Below are positions 18,801 to 27,093 of a stretch of 64,000 bases of DNA, piece by piece. Position numbers and translations under genes: made by a program. The notes below the pieces were generated by a model, which saw only the letters and a program-made list of their open reading frames with translations, did no database searches and was not told the origin of the DNA. The DNA is from Natronosalvus rutilus (lineage in GTDB: Archaea > Halobacteriota > Halobacteria > Halobacteriales > Natrialbaceae), in contig NZ_CP100356.1 of NCBI RefSeq assembly GCF_024204665.1, forward strand, positions 248,001 to 312,000, given 5' to 3'. The stretch's first letter is position 1. Each line of letters starts with the position of its first letter.

Positions 18801-19984
18801 GACTCGAGCGCTCGCTCGAGGGTGATCGATACGGTCGTTCCGTCTCGGCTGTCGCCGATGTCGATCATTCCGCCACACTGCTCAAAGAGCGTTTTCGCGA
18901 GGTAGAGTTCGGTGTTCAGTCCGCCGTCGACGGCAGACCAACGATCGGTCCCGGTCAGGAACCGCCGCTGTTCGGCCGACAGCGTCGCGCCCCGACCCAT
19001 GACGTGGACGGTGACGTGGCCGTCGGCCACGTCGACCGTAACGGAGATTCGTTCGGCCACGCCGTGACGACCGAGGTTCGACAACAGGTGACCGAACGCC
19101 GCTCCCAGCATCGGCGTCGCCAGAACCGTCATCGAGCTGTCATCGACGTCGATTGCCAGTGCTACGGTCGGATACGCCTCGCGAAACGCCGCCGCTTCGC
19201 TCTCGAGAATCGCCTCGAGGGACCGTGGCTCGACCGAGAGCGAGATGTCGGCGTCGCTCTCGAGAGCCATCGAAAGGTCGGCAGCCATGTCGGCGAACTC
19301 GACGACGTTTCGCGTCGCGGCCAGCATCGAGTCGAACGCCTCTCGGCCAGCGGGGTCGAGTCGGTCTTCGAGGACGTCCGCCCATCCGAGGACGACGCTG
19401 GTCTCGGTCCGGATGTCCGTTCGGATGATCCGGTTGAGGAGCGCGAGTTTCTGGTTGGTTTCCTCGAGTACTCGCTGATGGCGCTTACGTTCGATCGCGT
19501 ACCGAATCGAACGGACGATGAGTTCGCCGTCGAGACACCCCTTCGTGAGGTAATCTTGCGCGCCCCGACGAATCACCTCGACGCCGACGGCGTGTTGATC
19601 GTGACCGGTCAAGACGACGACCGGCACCGCCGGGGAACGGGCGACGAACCGACTGACCGTGTCCACGCCCCGGCTGTCTGGAAGCATGAGATCGAGGAGG
19701 ACGACGTCGACGTCAATGGTGACGTCATCACGTTCGGTGTCGCTTTCGATCGATCCCGTTCGTATGGTCTCGAGTGCGTCTTCCAGGCGACCGACGTGGT
19801 GTATTCGTCCGATCTCGAGGGAGACGGGATACTGGTCGGCGGCCTCGTCCCGGTTTTGCCGGTCGAATTCGGGCGTCTGGTACTCGCTCACGACCCGTTC
19901 GATCAGTCTGGCCTCGTCCTCGTTGTCCTCGACGAGCAGGACCTCGACGCCGGTTCCCCCGTTCACCGTGGTCACCGTCGCCAC
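18791..19984 (-). CDS. Response-regulator receiver with histidine-kinase-like C-terminus
   Basis: 397 residues. Residues about 13-160 are a receiver domain: VLLVEDNEDE with the acidic pocket, VDVVLLDLMLPDSRG with the phospho-acceptor Asp, VVLTGHD and the DYLTKG lysine. The pocket loop after ERVVSEYQ is longer than usual. Residues about 175-395 look like a kinase dimerisation and ATPase region, but the phospho-accepting His is missing (RIIRTDIRTETSVVLG in place of RHDIRN) and the GxG boxes are weak (MGRGATLS). It probably binds or regulates rather than phosphorylates. Convergent with the TnpB element. Confidence 0.75.
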   Translation of the reverse strand: MATVTTVNGGTGVEVLLVEDNEDEARLIERVVSEYQTPEFDRQNRDEAADQYPVSLEIGRIHHVGRLEDALETIRTGSIESDTERDDVTIDVDVVLLDLMLPDSRGVDTVSRFVARSPAVPVVVLTGHDQHAVGVEVIRRGAQDYLTKGCLDGELIVRSIRYAIERKRHQRVLEETNQKLALLNRIIRTDIRTETSVVLGWADVLEDRLDPAGREAFDSMLAATRNVVEFADMAADLSMALESDADISLSVEPRSLEAILESEAAAFREAYPTVALAIDVDDSSMTVLATPMLGAAFGHLLSNLGRHGVAERISVTVDVADGHVTVHVMGRGATLSAEQRRFLTGTDRWSAVDGGLNTELYLAKTLFEQCGGMIDIGDSRDGTTVSITLERALESSA

Positions 19985-20114
19985 CCCGGCGTCGGCCGGG
20001 TGCGGTGTCGTCTTTGCGTTCGGCTCTCAAACCCCCCTCGCTTGCGCGCGAACGCGACGACCACGCGAACCGATCGACCGTCGTTCATTTTCCATCGTGT
20101 TGGTGTCGTCCAGC

Positions 20115-21974
20115 CTATTCTTTTCGGCTTCGTCGGTCTGCGGGAAGCCTCACGGTAACGGTCGTTCCGACATCGGGCGTCGAATCGATGGCGATCGACC
20201 CCGAGTGGTAGTCGACGATTTTCTCACAGATCGCGAGCCCCATTCCGGTTCCCGACGTCGAATCCGATCGATCGGCGCGGGTAAAGAGGTCGAAGACGTA
20301 CTCGAGGTCGCCTGCCTCGATCCCGACGCCATCGTCGCAAACGGTGATATCCCAGTAGGCGTGGTCGGGGGAATCACAGTCGCAGTCGCAGGTGTAGCCA
20401 CGATCACTTTCGGTGCACTCGTACTCACACTTACACGCTCGCGTCGCGGACACGCGGATCGTCGGCGGCCCGTTGGAGTACGTCAGCGCGTTCGAAACCA
20501 GGTTCTGGAACAGCCGTCGAAGCAAGTGTTCGACGCCCCAGACCGTCGGTAACTCGCCAACGACGACTGTCCCATCGCGCTCTTCGACGTCGAACCGAAG
20601 CGTCTCGATGACCTGCTCGAGCACTCGATCGCAGTCAACCGGTTCGAACTGCTCGTCGCCGTCGTCATTGCCTATCTTCGAGTACGCGAGGACGTCGGCG
20701 ATCATCCCCTGGAGTCGATTCGTGTGGGCTCGTGCGACGGCGAGGAGCTCGCGATCCTCTGGATCGAGCGCATCGCCGGCCTGCCGTTCGAGCAGCGACA
20801 GATAGCCGTCAGTCGTCCTGAGGGGCGCTCGCAAGTCGTGGGAGACGGCACTAGTGAACGTCTCGAGTTCCGCGTTCGATCGCTGCAAGCGCTCGACCGT
20901 CGCAGCGAGATTGGCTTCGAGTGTACGGGTTTCTGTGACGTCGTGAACGACGATGGATCGACCGAGCGCCTCACCTCGGACGTCGGTGACCGGCGAAGAC
21001 GAACAATGGAGGTGGCGCGTCACTGCTCCGTCGAGGACGAGTTCGTCCTCAATCGTTTCCGCCCCTTCGTCCGGGTCGGTGAGTCGCGTGCCCGGGAGTA
21101 CCGTCTCGAGGTCGCTGCCGACCGCCGTCGATTCGTCCATCTCGAGGAGGCGTTGTGCCGACGCGTTCACGTCGACGATGCGGTCGTTTCGGTCGACGAC
21201 GAGCACGCCCTCGTGGAGGGTATCGACGACGAACTCGCGGGCCACCGGCGACAGGTCCAGCAAGCGGGCGTGATAGATCCCGAAAAAGAACGCGACGCCG
21301 GCGACAGTGAAGCTGAACGGCGTCGGATCGAAATTGGTGATCGGATTGAAACCCGCGTGGTGGAGCACGTTCGTCACGACGGGGACAACCGCCCCGAGTA
21401 ACAGGAGCCGGACCTGTTGTCGATAGACGGCCGGCGACCAAAACAGGAGTCGGACGAGCACCACGAGCCCGGCGACCATGAGGGCGTACCCGTAGGTCGC
21501 GTGGGCGTCGAAGGCCGGACCGAACTCCTGTCTGAAAATGAGAATCGATCCGTCAACCCTCGGCTCGAGACCAAGCGGTTCGCGGACCAGTCGGTGAACG
21601 TCGTTCGTCCAGACAAGGACGACGTAAATCACGGGGACGACAGAGAGCCCGACGATCGTCTTTCGAGTTATCCAGTGGTCGCGGCCGGTAAACTGGAGGG
21701 CGAAACAGAACCACGCAACAGGCACGATCGCGACGCCTACGTGGACGACGTTCGCCCAGAAGACCTTCGTCGCCAGATTCGCCCCCGCCAATTGCAGGGC
21801 GTACGCGCCCGCCCAGAGACTCGTCGCTCCCATGAGGACGGCGAACGCCTCCGCGCCGGCGGACTCACGATTGCGCCAGGCGTAACTCGCTAGGGATCCG
21901 GTGACAAACCCCGCCGCAAGGAGTGCCGCCGAAAACGGCGTGAACTGCCACTGCCAGCCGAACGTCGAGAACAC
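20115..21974 (-). CDS. Membrane histidine kinase (7TM-PAS-HisKA-HATPase) with Cys-rich insertion
   Basis: 619 residues. Residues about 10-225 hold seven hydrophobic segments of the histidine-kinase N-terminal 7TM type. A PAS domain follows (about 230-345, with LHEGVLVVDRNDRIVDVN). HisKA carries the phospho-His in AVSHDLRAPLRTTDGY, and the ATPase domain has NLVSNALTYS, DDGVGIE and GTGMGLAICEK. Between two strands of the ATPase domain lies an insertion with six cysteines, ACKCEYEC and CDCDCD, separated by TESDRGYT. Haloarchaeal proteins are usually poor in cysteine, so this is striking. It lies 130 bp from the receiver gene, same strand, and could be its partner. Confidence 0.88.
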   Translation of the reverse strand: MFSTFGWQWQFTPFSAALLAAGFVTGSLASYAWRNRESAGAEAFAVLMGATSLWAGAYALQLAGANLATKVFWANVVHVGVAIVPVAWFCFALQFTGRDHWITRKTIVGLSVVPVIYVVLVWTNDVHRLVREPLGLEPRVDGSILIFRQEFGPAFDAHATYGYALMVAGLVVLVRLLFWSPAVYRQQVRLLLLGAVVPVVTNVLHHAGFNPITNFDPTPFSFTVAGVAFFFGIYHARLLDLSPVAREFVVDTLHEGVLVVDRNDRIVDVNASAQRLLEMDESTAVGSDLETVLPGTRLTDPDEGAETIEDELVLDGAVTRHLHCSSSPVTDVRGEALGRSIVVHDVTETRTLEANLAATVERLQRSNAELETFTSAVSHDLRAPLRTTDGYLSLLERQAGDALDPEDRELLAVARAHTNRLQGMIADVLAYSKIGNDDGDEQFEPVDCDRVLEQVIETLRFDVEERDGTVVVGELPTVWGVEHLLRRLFQNLVSNALTYSNGPPTIRVSATRACKCEYECTESDRGYTCDCDCDSPDHAYWDITVCDDGVGIEAGDLEYVFDLFTRADRSDSTSGTGMGLAICEKIVDYHSGSIAIDSTPDVGTTVTVRLPADRRSRKE

Positions 21975-22124
21975 GGATACGGCGTCTGGAGGTGCTCCGG
22001 TGTCTTAATTGCTCCCCGTCGAGCGGGATGATCGCTCTCGCCACTGTTGCTTTGGAGCTGTCTACCGGAGTCGAGTCCGCCCGGTCAACGGCCCGGAATC
22101 CGCGTTCGAACACGGCGGCTAACG

Positions 22125-22949
22125 TCAAGGCACGCTCGAATCACCGTCGTCTGCCGCGAGGCGCTCGCACAACCGTCGATACTCGCTGCTTTCCTTGAGG
22201 ACAGTCGCCGAGTAAACGTCTTCGAGCGCGGCCCGTTTCTCCACGAGCGCGTGACGCTCGCGAACGTCGGGGTCTTCCCCGTAGCGCTCGAACTGCGTCT
22301 CGACCGTCCGTCGGACGACCTCTCTTGCGGCCGGTTTTCGGACGATGGCGTCGCACTCGAGGTCGGTGACGTCGAACGATAGGCGATCCGCCGTGAGCAA
22401 CACGATCCGACACGACTCGTCGAGTGATCGGACCAGCCGGGTGACCTCGTGTGAACCGGCACCAGGAACGTACCGATCGTAGAGGACGACAGCGGGCGTA
22501 GAATCGTCGAAGTGACGGGAGATATCGTTGGCGTCGACCGCGACTCGAACCGTGTACGACGGCGCGAGCCACTGGCGGTACAGTTTGGCGAGTCGACGGT
22601 CGCTCTCAGCGACGATCACCGTCTTTCGATCAGGTTCGAAATGTCGCTCACCCCACCCGACGAGTGCGTCGAAAACGTCGTCGAGTTCTTTGCCGGCGTC
22701 GGTCAGGTCGTACTGGACGCGCAGGGGCGACTCGCTGACGACGACGCGGTCAACCAGACCGCGATCTCGCAATTCTTCGAGATTTCCGGTGAGCACCTTA
22801 CTCGAAATTCCGGGGAGGTGCTCCTGGAGGTCGTTGAAGCCGAGCGGTCCGTCGGCGCGTAACACGAGGATGATCCGAGGATGCCACTTCTTCGAGAGCA
22901 CCGAGAGCACTGCGAAGATCGTCTCTGATCGGCGCGCCGGTTGGGACAT
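22125..22949 (-). CDS. HxlR-type HTH fused to receiver and HalX domains
   Basis: 274 residues in three parts. Residues 1-105 are an HxlR winged helix (LSKKWHPRIILVLRADGPLG, then GISSKVLTGNLEELRDRGLV). Residues about 108-215 are a receiver-like domain: TVIVAESD, then PAVVLYDRYVPG with a candidate phospho-Asp, RIVLLTAD and a conserved Lys in IVRKPAA. Residues about 225-270 match HalX, the helical C-terminal domain of haloarchaeal response regulators (RHALVEKRAALEDVYSATVL). HalX receivers normally lack a DNA-binding domain; here one is attached directly. A likely output for the upstream kinase genes on the same strand. Confidence 0.8.
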   Translation of the reverse strand: MSQPARRSETIFAVLSVLSKKWHPRIILVLRADGPLGFNDLQEHLPGISSKVLTGNLEELRDRGLVDRVVVSESPLRVQYDLTDAGKELDDVFDALVGWGERHFEPDRKTVIVAESDRRLAKLYRQWLAPSYTVRVAVDANDISRHFDDSTPAVVLYDRYVPGAGSHEVTRLVRSLDESCRIVLLTADRLSFDVTDLECDAIVRKPAAREVVRRTVETQFERYGEDPDVRERHALVEKRAALEDVYSATVLKESSEYRRLCERLAADDGDSSVP

Positions 22950-23462
22950 CGTCGGTTCTCACTCTGAGGGACGAACCAAAAATCCTGGGGTAACCCCCTC
23001 AAAAGGGACGTGTACAGGGGGCGTCGATGTATTCGACCGCGACGGATAGTATTTCGGTCCATAGGGCTCTGGTCAACTGCCTTGGGTGTCAAGCCCCGTG
23101 GCACCCGCCTCGATTATTCTGCGAATCACTAAGCGGCGACTCAGCTTGGAGATTACGTCGCTCGATGCGTCCGTTTGGACCAATCGTGACTGCAATCTCT
23201 AAGAATCCGCCGGTGACGAACCGCTTGGCCAGTCTCAGGAAGACTGCAAGACGCTGCAACCCGACGCGGCGTAGCGATTCAAGACTCCCTCAGTCCAGAC
23301 CGGCCCAGTTTCACGTGGCTGGAACGTCCCATATCGAGGGAAAATTCCGCCAGGTAACTACAAATTCCAAACCGCCGTATGATCGTCTATGTCTCTTCGA
23401 GACAGACCGACAGCGACGAACCAATACAGAGAGACCCTAGTGGACAAGAGAGGGGTTGCCCG
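22950..23462. other. Intergenic region without a supported gene
   Basis: About 510 bp between divergent genes. Open frames are short and have non-haloarchaeal amino-acid composition. No hairpin or IS end stands out. The promoters of both flanking genes must lie within it; the kinase-side regulator starts at 22949 and the DUF4242-like gene at 23463. Confidence 0.5.
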
Positions 23463-23768
23463 ATGAGCGATCGAGAACTAACGGACTATCTCATCCTCCG
23501 TGAGATCAATCCACCGGTAACTCATGCCGAGCGTGAACGTGCCAGCGAACGGTCAATCGCGGCCCTAGGGACGGTGCGAGACAACGGCACAGGTATCGAC
23601 TGGGTCGAATCGGAGATCATGACTAACGAGGACGACATGGTGACGGGAACCTTCTGTCACTTTAGGGCCGAGACGGAGGAGGCATTGTACGAGCACGCCG
23701 ACTGTGCTGGGATTCCAGTGTCACGTGTCTTTCGTCGCGGATCGCCTGTAGACGGTCCGGATCGGTAG
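23463..23768 (+). CDS. DUF4242-like small protein
   Basis: ATG at 23463 gives 101 residues; the frame is open upstream but only this start gives the family N-terminus, DYLILREINPPVT. The body matches the DUF4242 pattern: GIDWVESEIMTNEDDMVTGT, FCHFRAETEEALYEHADCAG and IPVSRVFRRG. Some members bind nickel, but most are uncharacterised. No operon partner. The single-domain ferredoxin-like fold is inferred from the family. Confidence 0.65.
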   Translation: MSDRELTDYLILREINPPVTHAERERASERSIAALGTVRDNGTGIDWVESEIMTNEDDMVTGTFCHFRAETEEALYEHADCAGIPVSRVFRRGSPVDGPDR

Positions 23769-23793
23769 GGCTGTCGTCCACTCCGGTACAGTA

Positions 23794-24624
23794 CTAGGCG
23801 TCAGACTCGATTGCTTCCCGTAGCGCCTTCGGATTAAAACGCTCTAATCGCGTCGCTTCGTTCCAATAGGATTCAAACAACGTCTCGGCCCACGCCCGTC
23901 CTTCCGGTGTGTCAGTATCGACGAACGCCCGAGGAGCTCCAGATACTGGGTCACGAATCCCGACGCCTATTCGGGAGTCGAAGATGACGAGCCCGAAAGG
24001 GAGGGCCTCGTGCAACCGCATTGTAAGAAACTCGCTCGCACAGAGTTCGACGCACTTCCGTGGGTAATTCTCCATGATATCCAGAGCGATATCCGGTCGC
24101 TCGATGACTTTCGTCGTCAACCCGTCGAGAACGCGTCCATGAATCTCATCCATATACGTCGGGGCGACGGCGTATGAATCGAACATCCGCAACGTCTCCG
24201 TCTCTTGCACGAGTGAGACGAACCGAGCCAGCGGTCCGAACGGATCGCCGTTGTTCGAGGTGGTAACGGTCGCGTCGAAGAATGCCTCGATCGGGCACTG
24301 TGGTTGGATGCCGGATATGACATCGAACAGTGGGGCGAGTCGGACGGTCGTCTGCATATCTGCCTCGAACGTTGCAACGACCTCCGCGACTGCCTTGCCG
24401 AACGCAGTGAGGTTGTATTCTCCGTCCGATCGCTCGATGAGGCCCTGCTCATCGAGAAAGTTAGTGTTACGATGAGCGGTCGATTTCGATATCTCGAGTC
24501 GCTGCTCCAAGGCGCGTCGATCCATTGCCCCCTCACGCAAGGCCGCGATCATCGGTGCTCGTTTCACGACCTCGATTCGGAGGTCGGGGCCCGGCGGAGC
24601 GTTTTCGTCCATGACTGTAACCAT
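23794..24624 (-). CDS. Winged-helix transcriptional regulator
   Basis: 276 residues; the start may be at 24624 or the internal ATG at 24612. Residues about 25-85 form a winged helix (DRRALEQRLEISKSTAHRNT, then FLDEQGLIERSDGEYNLTAFG). The remaining 190 residues are the long C-terminal ligand-sensing type common in haloarchaeal MarR/IclR-like regulators, with VIERPDIALDIMENYPRK and FGLVIFDSRIGVGIRDP. It is convergent with the DUF4242-like gene and divergent from the permease gene, whose expression it could control. Confidence 0.7.
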   Translation of the reverse strand: MVTVMDENAPPGPDLRIEVVKRAPMIAALREGAMDRRALEQRLEISKSTAHRNTNFLDEQGLIERSDGEYNLTAFGKAVAEVVATFEADMQTTVRLAPLFDVISGIQPQCPIEAFFDATVTTSNNGDPFGPLARFVSLVQETETLRMFDSYAVAPTYMDEIHGRVLDGLTTKVIERPDIALDIMENYPRKCVELCASEFLTMRLHEALPFGLVIFDSRIGVGIRDPVSGAPRAFVDTDTPEGRAWAETLFESYWNEATRLERFNPKALREAIESDA

Positions 24625-24892
24625 CGTTGGGCCTATACAAAGAATTCACTAGGGTGATGGTAGTGGTAATTCTCAATTCCATCAGCGGTCGTTTGGCTCC
24701 TGGAAATGCGACACCTCTCAACACCCTGATACGGCAGGTGAGACGGGTGTTGTCGGGTCGTGGTGGAGCGACCGACCCTCACGGACGCACCGAGCGTTCG
24801 GGTGTTCATTCCAGACGACCCATCGCGGGAAGTCCGAGGGGAATTACATTCGCCTGCGTCCATTCGCCCGTTTCTGGACGACACTGACAAAA

Positions 24893-24940
24893 CGGCGAAG
24901 CCTCGGGGATTGACCCTGAGGCGGTTCACCCCAAGGGGCT
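24893..24940 (+). repeat. Solitary left-end hairpin of the TnpB element family
   Basis: cctcggggattgaccctgagg (24901-24921) folds into an 8-bp stem with one wobble pair and resembles the left-end hairpins at about 17391 and 27651 (ccccgaggcttgacct). No tnpB follows; the AI-2E permease gene starts 23 bases later. It is probably a relic or a recombined solo end. Confidence 0.4.
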
Positions 24941-24963
24941 TGTTCTCGAGAGGTGTTCGTTCC

Positions 24964-26052
24964 ATGTCCATGGATTCAGACGGTGATTTGATCGATAATC
25001 AACTTCTTTCGAGACTTGGCTGGTGGGCTTTCGGGCTTGTTCTTGCAACCGTTTTAGTGTACGCACTTCGCGGATATCTCGGATGGGCTGTTTTTGGCGT
25101 ATTTCTCTATTATATGGCCCGACCAGTGGCCCGACAGCTCCGACAGCGTGGGCTTTCAGAAAGTACGGCTGCAGTCATCACCCTTGGGCTCGTTATTCTC
25201 CCCTTCGTCAGTATTCTCATCGTCCTCGCTTCCATTGCTATTATACAACTTGCAACCCTCGAGGCAACTGATTTTGAACGGATTGTCGAAACGTTGTTTC
25301 CTGACGGACTCCCGGAAACGGTACCCCAGACCGAGGAGGAGGTCTACCCATTTGTGGAGGACTTCACCACCGATCCAACCGTTGGATCGATAATCGAGTG
25401 GGGAAGTGGCGTATTGGGTGCGTTCCTCACAGCAGCATACAATCTATTTATCACACTTCTTTTTGCGTTCTTTCTCGTTCGTGATGAGAGACGACTTGCT
25501 AGGTGGTTTCGATCCGATATTGTCGGTGAGGGAACCCGTGTCGACGAGTTTGCTCGAGCGATTGACAAGGGATTAAGTTCTGTGTTTTTCGGATATACCT
25601 TGACTATTCTCGCTATCATGATACTCACTGGAGTCATCTATGCGCTGCTTAATGCAATAGCACCCCCCGGACTTGCGATTCCACAGGTGCTGTTGCTAGC
25701 TATCGTCACTGGTCTCGCTTCGGTTATTCCACTTGTTGGTCGATCTATCGTGTACGCAGCTGTTGTCGTTTACCTTGCAGTGATGGCTATTCAGATTGGC
25801 CTGACGGCATTGTGGTTTCCCATTGCGTTTTACATCATCATGGGTGTCTTCTTCGATGGTATTATTCGAACGTACGTTCGGCCATCACTTTCAGGCCGAA
25901 TGTTCCCAACGGGACTCGTTCTCTTCGCGTATATCCTCGGGCCACTTGCGTTCGGTTGGTACGGTATCTTTCTTGGACCGCTTTTGATGGTCGTTGCGAC
26001 GTTGTTCGTGCAAACGGAGTTACCCCGGTTGCTTCACGGCGAAGCAAACTGA
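24964..26052 (+). CDS. AI-2E family transporter (PerM-like membrane protein)
   Basis: Start set at ATG 24964 (MSMDSDGDLIDNQLLSRLGW); the frame is open upstream through IS-end sequence and has no better start. 362 residues with about eight membrane segments: paired N-terminal helices, a soluble segment with the acidic loop DFERIVETLFPDG, and the C-terminal group including YTLTILAIMILTGVIYALL and PPGLAIPQVLLLAIVTGLAS. The family includes exporters of autoinducer-2 and Na+/H+ antiporters. In archaea the substrate is unknown. Stand-alone gene. Confidence 0.85.
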   Translation: MSMDSDGDLIDNQLLSRLGWWAFGLVLATVLVYALRGYLGWAVFGVFLYYMARPVARQLRQRGLSESTAAVITLGLVILPFVSILIVLASIAIIQLATLEATDFERIVETLFPDGLPETVPQTEEEVYPFVEDFTTDPTVGSIIEWGSGVLGAFLTAAYNLFITLLFAFFLVRDERRLARWFRSDIVGEGTRVDEFARAIDKGLSSVFFGYTLTILAIMILTGVIYALLNAIAPPGLAIPQVLLLAIVTGLASVIPLVGRSIVYAAVVVYLAVMAIQIGLTALWFPIAFYIIMGVFFDGIIRTYVRPSLSGRMFPTGLVLFAYILGPLAFGWYGIFLGPLLMVVATLFVQTELPRLLHGEAN

Positions 26053-26148
26053 TCGTCCAGAACTGGAGATTCAGCGAAAGCCCGGCAGCGTGGTTCGAAA
26101 ATCGAAGATTTTCGTCATCACGAAAGAGCGAAGCTCTTTCGAACGAAA

Positions 26149-26289
26149 ACGGCCGTCGGCCGTGAGCAGCCCGGAACGTGGAGGTGGGTGGGTGCGGTGG
26201 GTAGTGGGTGATCGGGCACCAGCAAAAAAAGAGAAGTCGATTGGCTACTCCCACCAGGGATCGCGCTCTGGGAACACGATTTCCGACCA
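26149..26289. repeat. Copy 2 of the RPA-like 3'-end block
   Basis: Matches 5970-6115. Bases 26245-26289 code for the last 14 residues of the RPA-like protein plus its stop; the rest is its 3' flank. Just left of it, cgaagattttcg and gaaagagcgaagctctttc are small inverted repeats not found in copy 1. Confidence 0.75.
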
Positions 26290-27093
26290 GTGAGTCAGCG
26301 CGATCGAACACCGACCATTGTACCAGTTCTTCGCCGCCGCCCTGAATCGTACTCGCTCACCCTCGCGGACCATCGTCTGTCTAGATCGCTCCCAGATCGT
26401 GAACTTCGTTCGACCAGTCTCATCTTCGATCAGTCCCACCTGTTGGATACTCGGGCTTGAGGGTTCCCACAGTTCGATCACACGACCTTCGACACTGACC
26501 TCGCCTCTTCTGATTTCCTCAAGGGCCCCGATCGGCACGATTGTCCCTGCCTCGTGGTGTAGCTCCTCTTTCGTATTCATCACCGCCTCGAATATATCCG
26601 AACCCTCGAGAACCCGACTGGCGATCCGCTTCGCGATGACCGCTCGCGTGTACCCACCGTTGATGTCTTCTGACAACCGCTGTGCCTGCCGATTGACCTG
26701 TCCCAACTCCGCTCGCCCAAGTTTCTCTCGAGGATCGACTTCTTTGACTGGCCGCTGATCACGTCGTGCCTGTTCAATCACTGCTCTCGTTCGCTCCGCT
26801 CGTCCTTCCTGTCGACCGAACGCCGCCTGGACGCTAATTCGCTCGAGTTCTTCCTCTCTGGCTCGAATACGCTCTTCTTGTGCGAGGGTCACACCATAGA
26901 TCCGATCCTCGCTTGTATCGACGATCCCGTCTGGGTGGTTTGCATCGACTTTCGCCTGAATCTCCATCTCCACCGTGGCCCGGAACTCTGGAGTCTCGTC
27001 GACAACGTCCTCGTGTTCCGCTCGAACCGTTTCCTGTTCATACGCCTGTTCATCGACCGAAACAACCTTGCTAACCGACTGCTTACTAGACAT
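26245..27093 (-). CDS. RPA-like single-stranded DNA-binding protein (one OB fold)
   Basis: 282 residues. The N-terminal two-thirds is highly charged and helical, with a long coiled-coil-like stretch (ERIRAREEELERISVQAAFG). The C-terminus has one OB fold: ALEEIRRGEVSVEGRVIELW, then QVGLIEDETGRTKFTIWERS and ERVRFRAAAKNWYNGRCSIA. Haloarchaeal RPA-like proteins of this size are often carried by plasmids and integrated elements alongside the chromosomal set. The neighbourhood (hairpin-rich DNA upstream, IS elements) suggests a former replicon or integrative element. Its 3' end is duplicated at 6071. Confidence 0.75.
   Translation of the reverse strand: MSSKQSVSKVVSVDEQAYEQETVRAEHEDVVDETPEFRATVEMEIQAKVDANHPDGIVDTSEDRIYGVTLAQEERIRAREEELERISVQAAFGRQEGRAERTRAVIEQARRDQRPVKEVDPREKLGRAELGQVNRQAQRLSEDINGGYTRAVIAKRIASRVLEGSDIFEAVMNTKEELHHEAGTIVPIGALEEIRRGEVSVEGRVIELWEPSSPSIQQVGLIEDETGRTKFTIWERSRQTMVREGERVRFRAAAKNWYNGRCSIALTHWSEIVFPERDPWWE

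Noticed and set aside
19004-20158. 384-codon plus-strand frame
   Set aside because: Antisense to the receiver/kinase-like gene; Arg/Val-rich and without a domain.
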